Shown here in pieces: positions 26,126 to 37,338 of a stretch of DNA of 64,000 nt (positions within the stretch are counted from its first letter, which is position 1; every line of letters starts with the position of its first letter). The DNA is from Phanerodontia chrysosporium (Eukaryota > Basidiomycota > Agaricomycetes > Polyporales > Phanerochaetaceae), in NCBI GenBank assembly GCA_001910725.1, contig MJGA01000002.1, positions 1,116,001-1,180,000 on the forward strand, read 5' to 3'. The position numbers and the translations under genes are program-made. The notes beneath the pieces were generated by a model, which saw nothing but the letters and a program-made list of their open reading frames with translations, searched no databases and had not been told where the DNA came from.

Positions 26126-28210
26126 CTAGTCGTCGGAGCCAAACAGATCCCACATGGAGCGGGTGCTCTCGGACCTCGCGCGACCGGCGCCGACACTCAG
26201 GATCTCTCCCGCTGGAGATGAAGGAGCGACGACGGCCGAAAGCTCGAGCCGCCCGGGCTCGGCGGCGGAGTCGCGAGAGGCGTGATTGGGCCCGGCATAG
26301 AGTCCAGTGTGCTGACCGAGAGCAGGAACCCGTCGGCGGGCGAGGAGGTCCTAGCAGGCAGTAGATTAGCCTCTGATAGTTGCAGGCTCCCCATAGGTGG
26401 TGATGCGTCGTTGCTCAATGTCGAACTGCTGGGTGCAGAATCGGGGCCGAGAGACGGTTGAGGGACCGGCGGATGCGCCATCGTTACATTTTGAGGAATA
26501 CACAATGACCCCGGGAGGTTCAGCGGAGGGATGTTAATTCCAAGCCCCTTGATGTACGAATCCTCTGCCGAGAACTCAACACAAAGTCACCAGGATTCGA
26601 ATCTTCACTTACCGCTGTGGTCCTTGTAATGCCACTTCATGTGAATCGCCAAACCATTGCGGCGTTCGAAAGCACGATCGCACATCGGACATTGGTATAC
26701 CTCGGACCTTTTGATCTCGACGGGGTCCTCAGCCTCATCCTTTTTTCTCGAGTTCTTCTTGCGTCTGCCCCTACTGCCAAGCGCTTCGAAGTGGGCTGTC
26801 CAGTTGCGCTCTCTTGCAGCGGCTCGGTACCCGAGGGGTCGCAGAGGTACTGAGAATCCGATGACGTGCGGAGGCACAGAACGAAGCGGCGGTGCGTGTA
26901 CAGGCGGAAGCGGAGGCGGCGGAGGTACCATGGGCTGACCTGGATGGCTGAGGTCCGCCATGAAGTCTCTAAATGCCTGGGACGGGGGCAATGTGGGAAG
27001 ATGAGGATAGTGTCCATGTGTAGTGTGGTGCCCCCAGTTCTCCGGTGCGTCAGGGCGAAAATGCGGTAGTTGGCCAACTAGCGGCAGAGAACAAGGTCCG
27101 GGTTGTAGATGGTGCATCGCAACATTGGCAGGCATCTGTGGATACTGCAGGTCTAGCTGAATGGACGGCACAGTTCTGGATGCAAGCGCGGCTTGGTCAT
27201 AGTGCGATACACTTGGTCGGACATTGGTGGCATGATTAGGTACAACTAGTCCATTGGAGCAGTCTCTTCACCAGGACGTTGGAAACGAATGTCCAGAGGA
27301 TGGTCGTAACCTTGAGGGTGACCCAACTGTACCGGTCGTCCCACGAAATCGCGATGACCGAAAGGCATTGGGTGGTGATACAAGTCAGGTGGAAGCAGGT
27401 GACCGTGCGGGTGTGGGGACCGGTGGGTTGAATTCTGAGGGCCTTGTGGATGAGCTCCCAGTAAGGCACGATCGCCGAAGCGAATATATGCGTCATCCCG
27501 GGGAGGTAGTCGCGCCGAGAGTATAGACCGAGGTACAAGATCCAGCGTTTCAACAGAGGACAGTGAGCTGTCTTGAGACGAAGACGCCGACGGAGACGGT
27601 GCTCGAGAGCTTGCAAGTTCGGTGACGGCAAGACTAGACCGACGAGACAGATTAACGGATCCTGGAGAGTGCACATATTCAGGTGAGAGTGACCGAGATG
27701 GTGTAAGACCCAGAGGTGCCAAGGGTAGCCAACGATGAGAACGATGAGTGGTGTTGCCAGAAGAGCCGTTCCCCGAGGTCAAGGACGGAGGCCGGTCACA
27801 ACCGCTGAGTTCTGCCTCCCGCAGTGTCGAACGACGATCTTGAAAGCGCGCAGGTGTCGAGAAGTCTGAGCGAGCAACCCTAGACAGTTTTTGAGAGTCG
27901 GTGATGTCGCGAGCCGTGTAACTGTCCGAGTCAGCTGCGGGAGCCTCAACCGCCGTGTCGCAGAAAGCTGTCTTCTCCAGCTGGAATATATGCTCGACCA
28001 TCTCCAGCGGACCGGCAGAGGCAAAAGGATTCGTAGTCTCAGCAGTCTCGTCGGGGTTGGGGAGCGGTTTAACCCGAAAGATGTGGGTCATCGAGGTCGG
28101 GATTTCGACTGGCCAGGACCCGGCAGGGCAGGAACATCTTCGACGAGAGAATTGATGAAGCTGCTCTTTTGTTGCTTGCCTTTGCGAGACCGTGCCCTAC
28201 TGCGCGCCAT
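26126..28210 (-). CDS. single-finger C2H2 zinc-finger protein, probable transcription factor (three -1 frame breaks)
   Basis: Two exons, 28210-26613 and 26564-26126; with one base restored at each of three sites the phases close at 679 residues. The N-terminus begins MARSRARSRKGKQQKSSF. Most of the protein is disordered (Ser, Pro, His-rich). One C2H2 finger near residue 520, CPMCDRAFERRNGLAIHMKWH (C-x2-C-x12-H-x3-H), follows a Lys/Arg stretch that could be a nuclear signal. The C-terminus is a short acidic/aromatic end, SMWDLFGSDD, in the frame that stops at 26126. Breaks lie near 28120 (before IPTSMTHIFRVKP), near 27240 (between the two large blocks) and near 26230. The three blocks look coding on composition and phase; I assume one gene. 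The alternative is an unrecognised intron at about 27240. Targets unknown. Confidence 0.7.
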
Positions 28211-29527
28211 GATTTCGACCCTTCGGGCGCAGCAGACGTGAGACTGTGTCGCTCCTCCAAGAAATGTTGATGACAGGGACTAGCGCATACACCATTCGTG
28301 TGAGTAGGAAAGCCATTAAGACAGTGTAGAACATACCAGAGAACAACAGCTTATTACGAAGACGAGGTCAGAGAAGGTGGTGGTCAAGAGAGAGGGACGT
28401 GTCGATGTGGACGACACCACACGACGGTGTCGACTTGCCTTAGAAACAAACGGCTCCAGACCTGCCCCGAATCGGTTCAGCTTTGTGCTTGAATCGAATC
28501 GAGCCGGATGGCGCGACTCATACATGGCCGTCGGAGTCGCCGACTAGTTCACTACCTGTCAATGGAGTTTCCCGATGCAGCGAGTCGAACCAGTGGCGTA
28601 CAACGATCCGAGCCGTCCTCCACCGCACTGTCACTGTTAGGTAGAGTATTATAGTTTCATGACATCGTATTATCAGATTCATAACATGTGCCAGTGACGA
28701 AATCATGGTGGAGACGTGCGAAGGACCAGGTAAGACCTACAAAGCGTCGAACGTATAAGAGACATGTCAGCGGTCGTTTGGGCTGCTTTCTTACCGGTCT
28801 GCCCAGTCGCAAGCAACGACTACTTGGTTTGCCTGATGTTGTCCATAGTCTCTGGTACTTCTTGACTGTAGGTCGCCGGTCGAGCGGCGGGGTCAGGTGT
28901 AGTATTGCCTGTCTTCCTCTTGGCACCCTCAAAGGCTTCGCGTGCAGAGCTTGCGCCTTCAGCGTAGGAGAAGCTTGGAGTTGCAGCTTTGTTCTTCCCT
29001 GCAGACGATGCTCGTGAGATCAGAGGAGGTTGCTATCGGGCAGAGATCCCGCTCACATTCAGCCTTGCCTGCAAGGTCGTCGGACGGCCCTTCGTCCCAC
29101 GACGGTCTCCTCCCCCTTCTTCTCCGCGCCACTAGTCATGTACCACGCCAAACCGGCGGCAGCGCAACGGCTAAGCCGATCTTGGCCTAGAGAGCAGCAG
29201 GCATGTCAGCTCCAGTCCAGCTACTCTGCTGTCTTGGTGTCGACTCACTGCAGGATTTCCGCTCGAGGAGTTACGGTTCATCTCAGTTGTGATGGTAGGT
29301 CGGTGAGTTGTGTGCGGCCCATAGCGACTGGCGAGATCGAGAGGACGCGGCGGCTGACGATGTCTGAGGTCATCGGGGCCAACATCGAAGAGCGAATGCC
29401 AGTACTGTAGGCGCCGGGACGCCACGAAGGTCACACGCGCTTACGCGTCTGACGCGTCTTGACTGCTCTCCGCCACATATGTCGCCGCAGAATTAAATGT
29501 AAAGGACATCCTCAATACTCTCGAGGA
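28211..29527. other. divergent intergenic region upstream of the zinc-finger gene and the RAD51 paralogue
   Basis: 1.3 kb between divergent starts. Short frames only. The right end carries two ACGCGT boxes close to the RAD51-paralogue start. Confidence 0.5.
29443..29457. promoter_or_regulatory. pair of ACGCGT (MCB) boxes before the RAD51 paralogue
   Basis: ACGCGT occurs at 29443-29448 and 29452-29457, 71-85 bp upstream of the ATG. In ascomycete yeasts this hexamer is the MluI cell-cycle box bound by MBF, which drives G1/S expression of DNA replication and repair genes. The spacing next to a repair gene makes a regulatory role plausible; function here is inferred. Confidence 0.45.
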
Positions 29528-31240
29528 ATGGCACATAGACCATTGCATACGCTGCCGCTACCTCCAGCAACACTGTCAGCCCTGACCAGAGCTGGATACG
29601 AAACAGTGCGAGATGTCGCCTCTTCAACACCCGAGCAACTAGCTGCAGGTGGGGAAGGATCCAAGCTCTCAGTTATAGACGATGTTAAATCTCTGTAGAT
29701 GCTCGCATACCGATTCACGCGTCACAAACAGTGTTTACGGCGACACAGACGCAGAGCAAGATGCCTCCATTAACCCAGTCAGCAGCCGCGATGGTCCATA
29801 GCAATGCGACAAAATACAGCACTGGCTTCGCACCAATAGATGCCGTACTCGATGGTGGACTCAGACAAGGGTTCGTTCTCGAGCTGTCTGGACCCCGGGA
29901 ACGTGCAAAGAAAACGTGGCCCTTGGCATGGTCGGAGCGTTCCTCGATAATAACGAAGAAGTTCTATTCGTGGGTGCGCATATAGCAGCATTTATTCCGC
30001 GAGGCTTCCTCCTCATGCTCTTGTTAGATATGCAAAACATGACGACAGCCAGTCAGCTTCTCAACGCTGTAGCGAAAAGGTAAGAACTCGCTTGATCTCA
30101 TTGTGTAACAGCGCACTAAAAGTACACGACTATACAGCGCGTCTACTCGCTCGTCTCATCAGCGGTACGATGACAAAGTTTTGCACACGACGCTGCACAC
30201 GCTGCCGGATCTGATGGTTTTCCTGCACAAGCTCCCGTGGTATCTTGACGAGCACCCAAGGGTAATCACCGCAATCACACCCTGCATTGCGTATCTCTCA
30301 TGCCTCCGGTCAGATAGGGCTGCTGGTCCTGAACTCGCTTTGGTTCCCATTCCAAACTACCGCTGGAATGTCCTTTTCCGCGCGTTCTGCTCTGCTCGAG
30401 AGAACGAGAGAGACGCTCGCACACGCATGCGCTTCGACGGGCCTTTCCGTGCGTATTCACGTTCCTCCCTCGAATTCGGAGCGCATAGACTGATACGCCG
30501 CTTCTCGGTAGGCAGTTATCACAACCCAGCTCTCGACCAAACTGCTGAATGCCGACGGTTCTCCCGCAACCTTCGATACTGGCGCTAGAGCGGTAATGGT
30601 CCCGCAGCCAAGTACGTCAGATAGCGCGACAGGCCGTCATTGGTTTACTGAAGCCGCGTTTTCTGCTGTTCGCAGCGCACACGTATCTTCCGCCAGGAAG
30701 ATCATACAGGGTCATGATTGTGCCTCGCACTCGCACAGCAGGGTGCGTTTCACGAAGTCAAATCTATCTTGGTCGGGCAGGGGAGCTGACAGCCTTTACG
30801 GCAGCATCGTCCGCTTGATTGCGTCGCCGACGCATCCCTACGAGCCGAATCAACCCCCGCACCGCGAAGAGCCGTACGAGATGGTAGGATGTCCGCTTCC
30901 CGCTCGACCTCCGATCACAGCACTAATACATGCGCGGCGCAGGCGGGAGGCGTCATGCAGCCGGGTGCCCAGGGGACGTTCCCAGCGTAGGCACGTGTGC
31001 TGGTTCTCCGGGGGCGCCGAGAATGCCGTCTGGACCCACGATGGCGTCGACCTTCCAGTCGTGCTCGCCCATCGGGATTTTCCCTGCGTCCAGAATCTGC
31101 TCGCGCAGGGCGAGTCCCACTGTATTGTGATGTCAGCCCTCCCCGCGGCCCGCCCTGACGCATGCCGCTACACACACGCACCGAGTAAAGGCCGCCTGCC
31201 GCCGTGCGCAGCTGCATACCTAGTAATGAAACGGTCGTAG
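29528..31240 (+). CDS. RAD51-family recombinase paralogue (RAD51C/RAD57-like; one -1 frame break)
   Basis: RecA-fold protein likely acting with Rad51 in homologous recombination. Exons 29528-29648, 29699-29973, 30028-30079, 30138-30261, 30314-30448, 30512-30611, 30676-30742, 30793 onward. An N-terminal helix-hairpin region (LPPATLSALTRAGYETVRDV) precedes the linker LTQSAAAMVHS and the core (KYSTGFAPIDAVLDGGLRQGFVLELSG). The P-loop needs one base restored in the CCCC at 29893-29896 and then reads GPPGTCKEN, without the Ser/Thr that normally follows the Lys. The Walker B strand reads IGLLVLNSLWFPFQ, with Asn where Asp is usual. Later blocks: ITTQLSTKLLNADG, ATFDTGARAVMVPQ, SYRVMIVPRTR. The literal frame runs to 31240, antisense to the cyclo-ligase; homology fades after about 30930 and a further lost base would give a stop at 30992. 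Confidence 0.75.
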
Positions 31241-31947
31241 TAGCCCTTTCCGTGCCCGAGACGTGAGAACGAGTGGTCGAACGCGACGGCTGCGGTACCC
31301 AATGCGGTGAGTCAGGGAGCACGAGCCGCTTTCCGCGTATCGCAGGGACGTACCGGGCAGCAGTATCAGGTCAAGGCCTCCTGAGGATGTATCCAACGCT
31401 GCTCCAGCGATCCCGTAATGAGAACGTCCGCGTTACGTGTAGCCAGCAGGACTAACCATTTTGTCTCTGCGTTCCCTGCCAAACATAGTCCGGCTCCCTG
31501 ATGCCCCATAGTCCTGCGGGAAATGCGGCAAGGTCGGCCTCTCCGTGAACCTTGAGGAAGTCCATTCTTCCGTCCACAGTCTTGTCTATCTTGGGCACGA
31601 ATAGCGTTTTGCCTTATCACCGGGCAGAGGCTTTGAGCCAGCAGGATTAGGATGCACCGTGAGTTCACGCACCTGCCCGGATGATCTCGGCGACGAGCGA
31701 CGAGGTATCGAGCTCGCCCGTGGGCATGCTCAGGTAGCAGCTCACGCTGCGGCTGCTCTGGAAGAACGGCGCGTCGAGGAGCCTCCGGAGCACCTGCTCC
31801 GCTGGGAAGGGCGTGAGTCATCGATGTGCGCCTCCACATGCCGGATCGTCACCTACACTGCTGCTGTATCTCGGCCGCAGTCAGCGTGCGCAGGACGGCA
31901 GAGACCGACTTCCTGAGCAGTTTTTTGTTCGCCTGCAGCGTGGCCAT
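30953..31947 (-). CDS. FAU1: 5-formyltetrahydrofolate cyclo-ligase (MTHFS)
   Basis: ATP-dependent conversion of 5-formyl-THF to 5,10-methenyl-THF, recycling folate into one-carbon metabolism. Exons in transcript order: 31947-31857, 31801-31673, 31612-31457, 31401-31354, 31289-31182, 31119-30953; 232 residues, close to the usual 200-210, with every phase closing. Visible family features: the Lys/Arg-rich N-terminus (ANKKLLRKSVSAVLRTL), CYLSMPTGELDTS, KTLFVPKIDK, the GLDLILLPG strand, and the signature FDHSFSRLGHGKGYYDRFI with the substrate- and ATP-binding loop. The C-terminus VGLALREQILDAGKIPMGEHDWKVDAIV is conserved. Exon 1 ends with the donor GTAGGT, chosen because it alone keeps phase. The last exon overlaps the 3' end of the RAD51 paralogue on the other strand. 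Intact. Confidence 0.9.
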
Positions 31948-33260
31948 CGTCGATGCTCTTGGCAAACCCCGTCGCGGCTCGCGGACGCCCGCGCGCCCGC
32001 CGGCGCTTCGGGGCGTGTGCGGACGACCCCCACTACTACACCTTCTAGATTTGGCCGCGGTGCGCACTTGGGAGGACGGTCGAGCGCCGTCCCGCGGTCG
32101 CCGTGCGGCGACGTCAGCGAGAGAGCAGAGGGCGTGGGCAGCTGCGGACCCCGGCGGTGACAGCGCTGACGTCTTTGAGCATGAAGCACCTTATATATAC
32201 CCTAAATTCTATTGTGCCATTACATCAGTCTGCGTAAGCCAGTGACCGAGACTCAGGCCGTCGTCCAGCATCTGTGTGATGCGTGCGAGAGGCCATGACG
32301 TTTGCTTTCTGAGATTGACTCGAGAGTGCTGTTCCTGTACCTACAGCCTGGCTGCATGCGGTCATTGATGAGCGGACGCAGGTAACGTCTTGGAATGTGC
32401 TTGACGACGGTTAACTCTACGTCAGTGGTAGCCCAGACTGGCACACGGCAAGGCGAAACAACTTCCTGGGCCCAGGATTGCTCGGTGTTCATCGTTGGGG
32501 ACTACTTGGAGGCCGCACAAGAACACCGTTTCCCCCAGTGACGTCCACGGTGTAGAAAACACGTCTGATTTTTCAGCCCAAAGCGACAAGAGTATATTCC
32601 TGGTCCCCACGAGGACAGACAGAACATGAGAGAGCGGACTAGACCGCGCCACGTGGCAGCGATCGCCTGATGCGCCCGTCGCCGTCGTGGCGCTGGAAGA
32701 GCGCATCAGCCTCTCTTTGGCACCCTCGGCTTTGCAACTTGTGCTCGAACGATAAGCGCAAAGAGCGTGGGCAATTCCCAGCGGTCCTCGTGAGTGGACA
32801 CTTTTTTCCCAAACGCCGCATGCTTTTTGAGCTGAGCACGCGCAGCGAGAATTTGAGCTGAAGCAATTGGTCGCGACGACGCCAACGTCCAGCTGGGCAC
32901 CTGGCAGTGCCGTCCTGAACTATACATCCTATCCCTCTGCGGGGCTCGCGGTGGGTGTTGGCGTATCTCTGGCACTCCGGTAGGCCCAAGCCATATTGGT
33001 GCAAGAGCGTTCTCACCGTTTATCGCTGTCAGGCGTCCACAGTTTCACTCGAGTCCGCCTGCCGTCTCATTTGCCTTTGCGCCCGGCCGCTTGGACACCG
33101 GTTGCCATCCACGGATAGGAAGCCGACGAGCGTGGACCGGCCCTGCGTGCGTCACCATTGCGTAGGCCAGGGTGTGCACGCGTGCGCTGTGTCGTCGCCC
33201 ACAGGGCCGACTGCGTCCAGTGGCCCGACCACGACCTCTTCTGCCCTATCGTGTCGCACC
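31948..33260. other. divergent promoter region between cyclo-ligase and PIG-P
   Basis: 1.3 kb without a gene. TATATATA at 32192-32199 is palindromic and could serve either side; it lies 245 bp from the cyclo-ligase start and over 1 kb from PIG-P. The rest is featureless to me. Confidence 0.45.
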
Positions 33261-34021
33261 ATGGACGGGGGCAATCCAACTTCCCCTGTGTACCCCCTAG
33301 CCCCATATCCTCCGCTACCGCCGACGGAAGCCCGAAGTTGTGCGCCCGAGTTCTATGGCTTTGCTGCGTGGACCTCAACCTATCTCCTCTATTGCTTCTT
33401 TCTGCTCTGGGCGTTGCTCCCAGATGAATACATCCTCTGGCTCGGCGTCTCCTGGTATCCCAGCCGGTGCGTGCCCTCCTCCGCCGCTTTCCCGCTCGCA
33501 GGGGCAGCCACTGACACGCCCCGGCCGGCGCGCGCGCTGCACAGGGAATGGGCACTGCTGCTGCCCGCATACTCGATCGTCCTCGTCCTTCTCACCTACT
33601 TCACCTACTTCGCGCTGGCACTTGCCGACACGCCTGGTTTCGCCGACATAAGCACGATAACAGGTGCGTCCGTCCGCCCAGCCCGCCCGCGCCGCCGTGG
33701 GCCGTGCCGGGTCTGGGTCCTGCAGCTGCGAGGTGCCAGAAACTCACGCCGGGATGCCCGCCCTTCCAACAGATCCCAAGGCCCACTTCCCTGCGCCGCG
33801 CCCGAGAGCGGCCCCGCGCGCCCAGTCCGTACGCCGCGGCAGCCCAGCCTGGCGCCGTACCGCAACTCTATGACGTCCCGATCGGCCTCGTCAACCGCGT
33901 CATGTACAGCGGGCGGTCGATGAGAAGCAGAGCGCGCGCGGACCGCCTGAATAGCCTTCCTACGGCCGCCCTGAGGCTGCCTCGTGCGGGGCGCCTAGGC
34001 CACTGCGATAACGACGTGTAA
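33261..34021 (+). CDS. PIG-P, GPI-GlcNAc transferase subunit P (frame broken near 33815)
   Basis: Small ER membrane subunit of the complex that transfers GlcNAc to phosphatidylinositol, the first step of GPI-anchor synthesis. Exons 33261-33466, 33545-33663 and 33773-34021. Two membrane helices: PEFYGFAAWTSTYLLYCFFL and LLLPAYSIVLVLLTYFTYFA, separated by the conserved PDEYILWLGVSWYPSREW, and followed by ISTITDPKAHFP. The conserved end QLYDVPIGLVNRVMY is in another frame. Restoring one base in each of CCCC (33812-33815) and CCC (33821-33823) joins the two parts; a single extra base would also do. The stop at 34021 is that of the downstream frame. Identification rests on both conserved halves; the linker between them is uncertain. 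Confidence 0.82.
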
Positions 34022-34596
34022 GCTTTCCCTCCCAAGGACACTTCGTGTGATTGCGTTTGATACCTCGTTGTGACGACTGCATGACGCTTTTCCGAGGGCT
34101 GCTTGCTGCATGGTCATAAGTTATCACTGATATAGCTCTTCTGCTATTGAAGCATCTCATACATCACCTGGTCGTCGTTCTGGCAATGAGCTATCGGGCG
34201 TTCGAACCGGCGCTGCAGTGTGGACTGTTTCTATTGTTATTCTGCCGCACGGCTTCCGGAGCGTACGCACAGCCACGCGGTGCGGGACATCTGTAATCGA
34301 CTAGAGAACGGACGCTACTGTAGCAAGGGGGAGGGGGAGGGGGTGAAGCTGTGAAGACTCGCAATCTATCAGCAATCCGAAGGTTTCAAGCTACCAGCAA
34401 AGAGGGAAAACGACTCAGCACCCGGGGAACAATATCGGAGATGATGGAATACAACTACAAGCGTGATGGGGTATACCATGAGAACAGCAGAACAAAGGCT
34501 CCGCCCCCGTCGAAAGATTAGCAAGACAGTTCAACATAGGAAGAATAAGAGCAATCAGTAAGATAGGGCATGGCACCAAGAGCAGTCATTTTTTCT
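34022..34596. other. intergenic between convergent PIG-P and zinc-finger gene
   Basis: 575 bp of convergent 3' flanks, containing the G-rich tract listed separately. No gene. Confidence 0.5.
34327..34343 (+). repeat. G5-A-G5-A-G5 tract
   Basis: Three runs of five G separated by single A, in the convergent 3' flank region. It is G-quadruplex-like but has only three long runs, so folding would need a fourth strand or run splitting. Confidence 0.6.
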
Positions 34597-36333
34597 TCAA
34601 AGCGACGTCGGGTTGACAATAGCGGGGCCCGGCAGTGCCCGCCACTGCAAGGCTCGATGAGTGACAAATTCGCGGATAGAGTTTGCGGCAAAGTGCGTAC
34701 CTGGTGAGAGTCGAGGTAGGGGCTCGCGCCCATGTCCTCGTACGAGTTCCTGTCCTCGAAGTCGTCGCCGTTCCACTTGGGCTCCGAGGGCACGACCGCC
34801 GGGAGTGGGACCGACAGAACGGGGCACGATGGTGGGTACTCCTCGTCCGAATCCGACTGAGCGTCTCGGAGAAACTCGACATTTGTACGCGTCGCGAGGC
34901 TCTGGGGGACCCAGCGCAGTTTAGACGGCAGCTTTCCGACCTCGTGCACCTCTGATATAATAGGGGCGTCGAATCCCACAGTGAACTGGGACGGGGCCGT
35001 CGGATGCTCGGAAGACGGGAAGATGCCGTGTGTACGGAGATGACGTTTCGCGTTAGAGCGGACGGCGAAACTCTTGGTGCAGTTGGGAATCGGGCACTTG
35101 TACGCTATTCTCAGTGTATCAGACACGTCTGCACAGCGTTAGACAGAGAGCAGTACGCACGTTTGGCACCGGAGTGCGAGTTCATGTGTGTCGCCAGGCC
35201 ACTAGGGCGCGGGAACCACTTCTGGCAGACGTTGCACTGGTGCATCTTGGACTTCTTGGGCTGCGTTGCTTTTGACCGCTCGCCGCCCTGGCGCTCTGGC
35301 AGCATGCGAGGCGAGGACAGTGCGGACTCTGGGGGAGGAGTTGGACTGCGGGGCTCGACGCTGTTATCGCCACCGCTCGAACCAGAGATCGATCCGGACA
35401 TCTCGTCACTGGAAGATCGGCGAGAGGACTGTACTGGTTGGTAGGTAGAGCGGTAGACGTCGCCCCCCGCGGAAGGCAAGCTTCCCTCTGATTCGTCGTC
35501 GTATTCCTCGCCATCGTAGACGAGGGGCGGGACGACGGAGGGGTTGCCGGGCTCGCCGAGGCTGCCGGAGAGGCGGAGGTGGGACGAATGAGCGGAGAGC
35601 GCTCCCGAGTCCCGCCTGCCAGCGAAGAGGACGTCCTGCTGAGCAGAAGGACGCGATCGGCTGGCGAGTCCTGGGAGACTGCCGAGTTGGGACGAGGCAG
35701 AAGGTTGGGACCTCGGGTAGGAAGCAGAGTTCAGGTGATCGTAGGTCGAGTCGGAGAAGTCTTGCCATGCGCCACGTCCCGCTCTGAGCGAGGTGTCTGC
35801 GCCGAGCACTGGGCTCGGATTGTGCGAAGACTCGGGAAGCTGTACGAGGCGAGCTCCTCCTCCGGGGAGCGCGACGTTCTAGAGGAGATGGCGCTGCCGG
35901 TGGAGGGGCTGTAGTAGCGCTGGCTGTACATAGTGTTGTACGCGGAGCTGGAGACGTGTGTGCGCTGAGAGGACTCGGGATAGGCTACGCTTTGGGTGGA
36001 GGAGTTGGAGGTTGTGTTCGAGTAGTAGTCTTGCTCGAGCGGGGGGCCGTACTCAGAGTACGGGGTGCTGTTGGGGGAGTCGTAGTCCGAGCCATGCTGT
36101 GAACCGGAGGACCATGATTGACGAGATCCGTACGAGGTGAGTGAATCCCCGGTTGCACCGCCCAGGATCGAGGCGCTGGCGGCGGCGGGGTAGGAGCCCT
36201 GGTGATAGCGTTGGCTGGTGGTGGCAGCGTACTGGTACTGGTGGTAGAGCTGGCTGTCGAACATGGGGGTGTCGAGTGGCATCGGGGTCGAGGGGCGGGT
36301 GGCCGAGGGAGCGTTGTAGAGCGCGCCACGCAT
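34597..36333 (-). CDS. two-finger C2H2 zinc-finger transcription factor (one -1 frame break)
   Basis: Exons in transcript order 36333-35161, 35104-34701, 34644-34597; 541 residues with one base restored. A Ser/Tyr/Gln-rich disordered N-terminal half leads to two adjacent C2H2 fingers near residue 380: CNVCQKWFPRPSGLATHMNSH (x2/x12/x3) and CPIPNCTKSFAVRSNAKRHL with its final RTH (x4/x12/x3), joined by SGAKPYK. A Lys-rich stretch before finger 1 is a likely nuclear signal. The C-terminus has acidic patches and ends WRALPGPAIVNPTSL. The frame break sits at GGGG 35864-35867 (CCCC on the coding strand); one more C gives RSPGGGARLVQLPESS and closes the phase. This two-finger arrangement recurs in Agaricomycete regulators, some tied to development, but the target here is unknown. 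The true start could be further upstream. Confidence 0.8.
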
Positions 36334-37338
36334 GAAGGTTGGTTCGACTGCGAGAAGCTAGTGGGATGGGCAGACGCGTTAATACGACGTGAGACGATGA
36401 CGAAGAGGCGGGCGACGGACCAGAAGAGGACTGCGGCTGAGCACGGACTGTGTTGAGGCGGAGGTGGGATGACGAAGGGCGGTCAGAGGTTGGCGAAGAT
36501 ATAGGACGAGGGTCGTGGCCTGGAGGACATGACTGGAGGAGCCTGAACGGGACAACCAAGGAAAAAGGCAGAATTCATATACACACAAAATCGCGGGTTC
36601 GAGCGCACAGGGAGCAGAACAAGAGATGATGCTTGCTCCCTGTATGGCAGTTCACGACCAGAATACAGCCTGCAAGCTCGCAGCCCAATCTCCATCTCCC
36701 TGTCCAATCCTCACACCGAATCAAACGATGCCCAAATCCGCCAACTCACCCTGCCATCCTCTCATCCCGCCCATCCGCACCCTCCGCCCGCCATCGCACA
36801 GCCCAGCGGCCAGTGCACGCGGCACCGACCACCGTCGCGCACTCTGATCACCGTCGGAGACGGCGGATACGCTCCCCAGAAGGCGGTGCACTACCCGGCG
36901 CCTCTCCCCCGTCCTCCTGCGAAAGATGCGTGGCACGTTGCGGCCTGCTATTCCCGGGAGGTTCCTGGGTGCGTCTTCACACCATTTCTACTCCGCGGCA
37001 CAATCTAGCCCCTCTTCGGAATCTGTGGTTACGGTCCTCAGAAGGCAGAACAGAGTCGGAACACTGGAACCTTTCCATTCAAAACTCATAACCACATCTC
37101 ACATGCAAACGTCCGTGCTCAGCAGCCAGCATCATGCTCGGGCGAACCCCCCTCCATACAGTACACATGGCCACTGCCGCTCGCCGGATGTCGCAGGCAC
37201 GGATCGAATTTGCCTGCAGATTGGCTTGATGGGTATCCGCCCGCGATTGGGTTGGCGATGACGAGGCCCGCACGCTGCACCAGCCGCGCTGCAGCGCTGC
37301 ACGCGCTCCTGGCGACGGACAACAGGAACGCGGAACAG
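36334..37338. other. intergenic: zinc-finger promoter and EXO1 3' flank
   Basis: About 1 kb. Short overlapping frames on both strands, none with a recognisable domain. One ACGCGT at about 36374 lies 40 bp before the zinc-finger start. Confidence 0.45.

Noticed and set aside
26585..26612. GATTCGAATC palindrome suggesting an operator or T-loop
   Set aside because: It lies inside the intron of the single-finger gene and is an isolated 10-bp palindrome.
27236..27310. A 66-nt intron with donor GTTACG in the single-finger gene
   Set aside because: It would close the phase, but the donor is poor and it would remove a coding-like stretch (DHPLDIRFQRPGEE); one lost base explains the break more simply. 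Not fully excluded.
28565..28620. GGTTCGACTC on the minus strand resembling a tRNA T-loop
   Set aside because: No complementary stem around it and no cloverleaf can be drawn.
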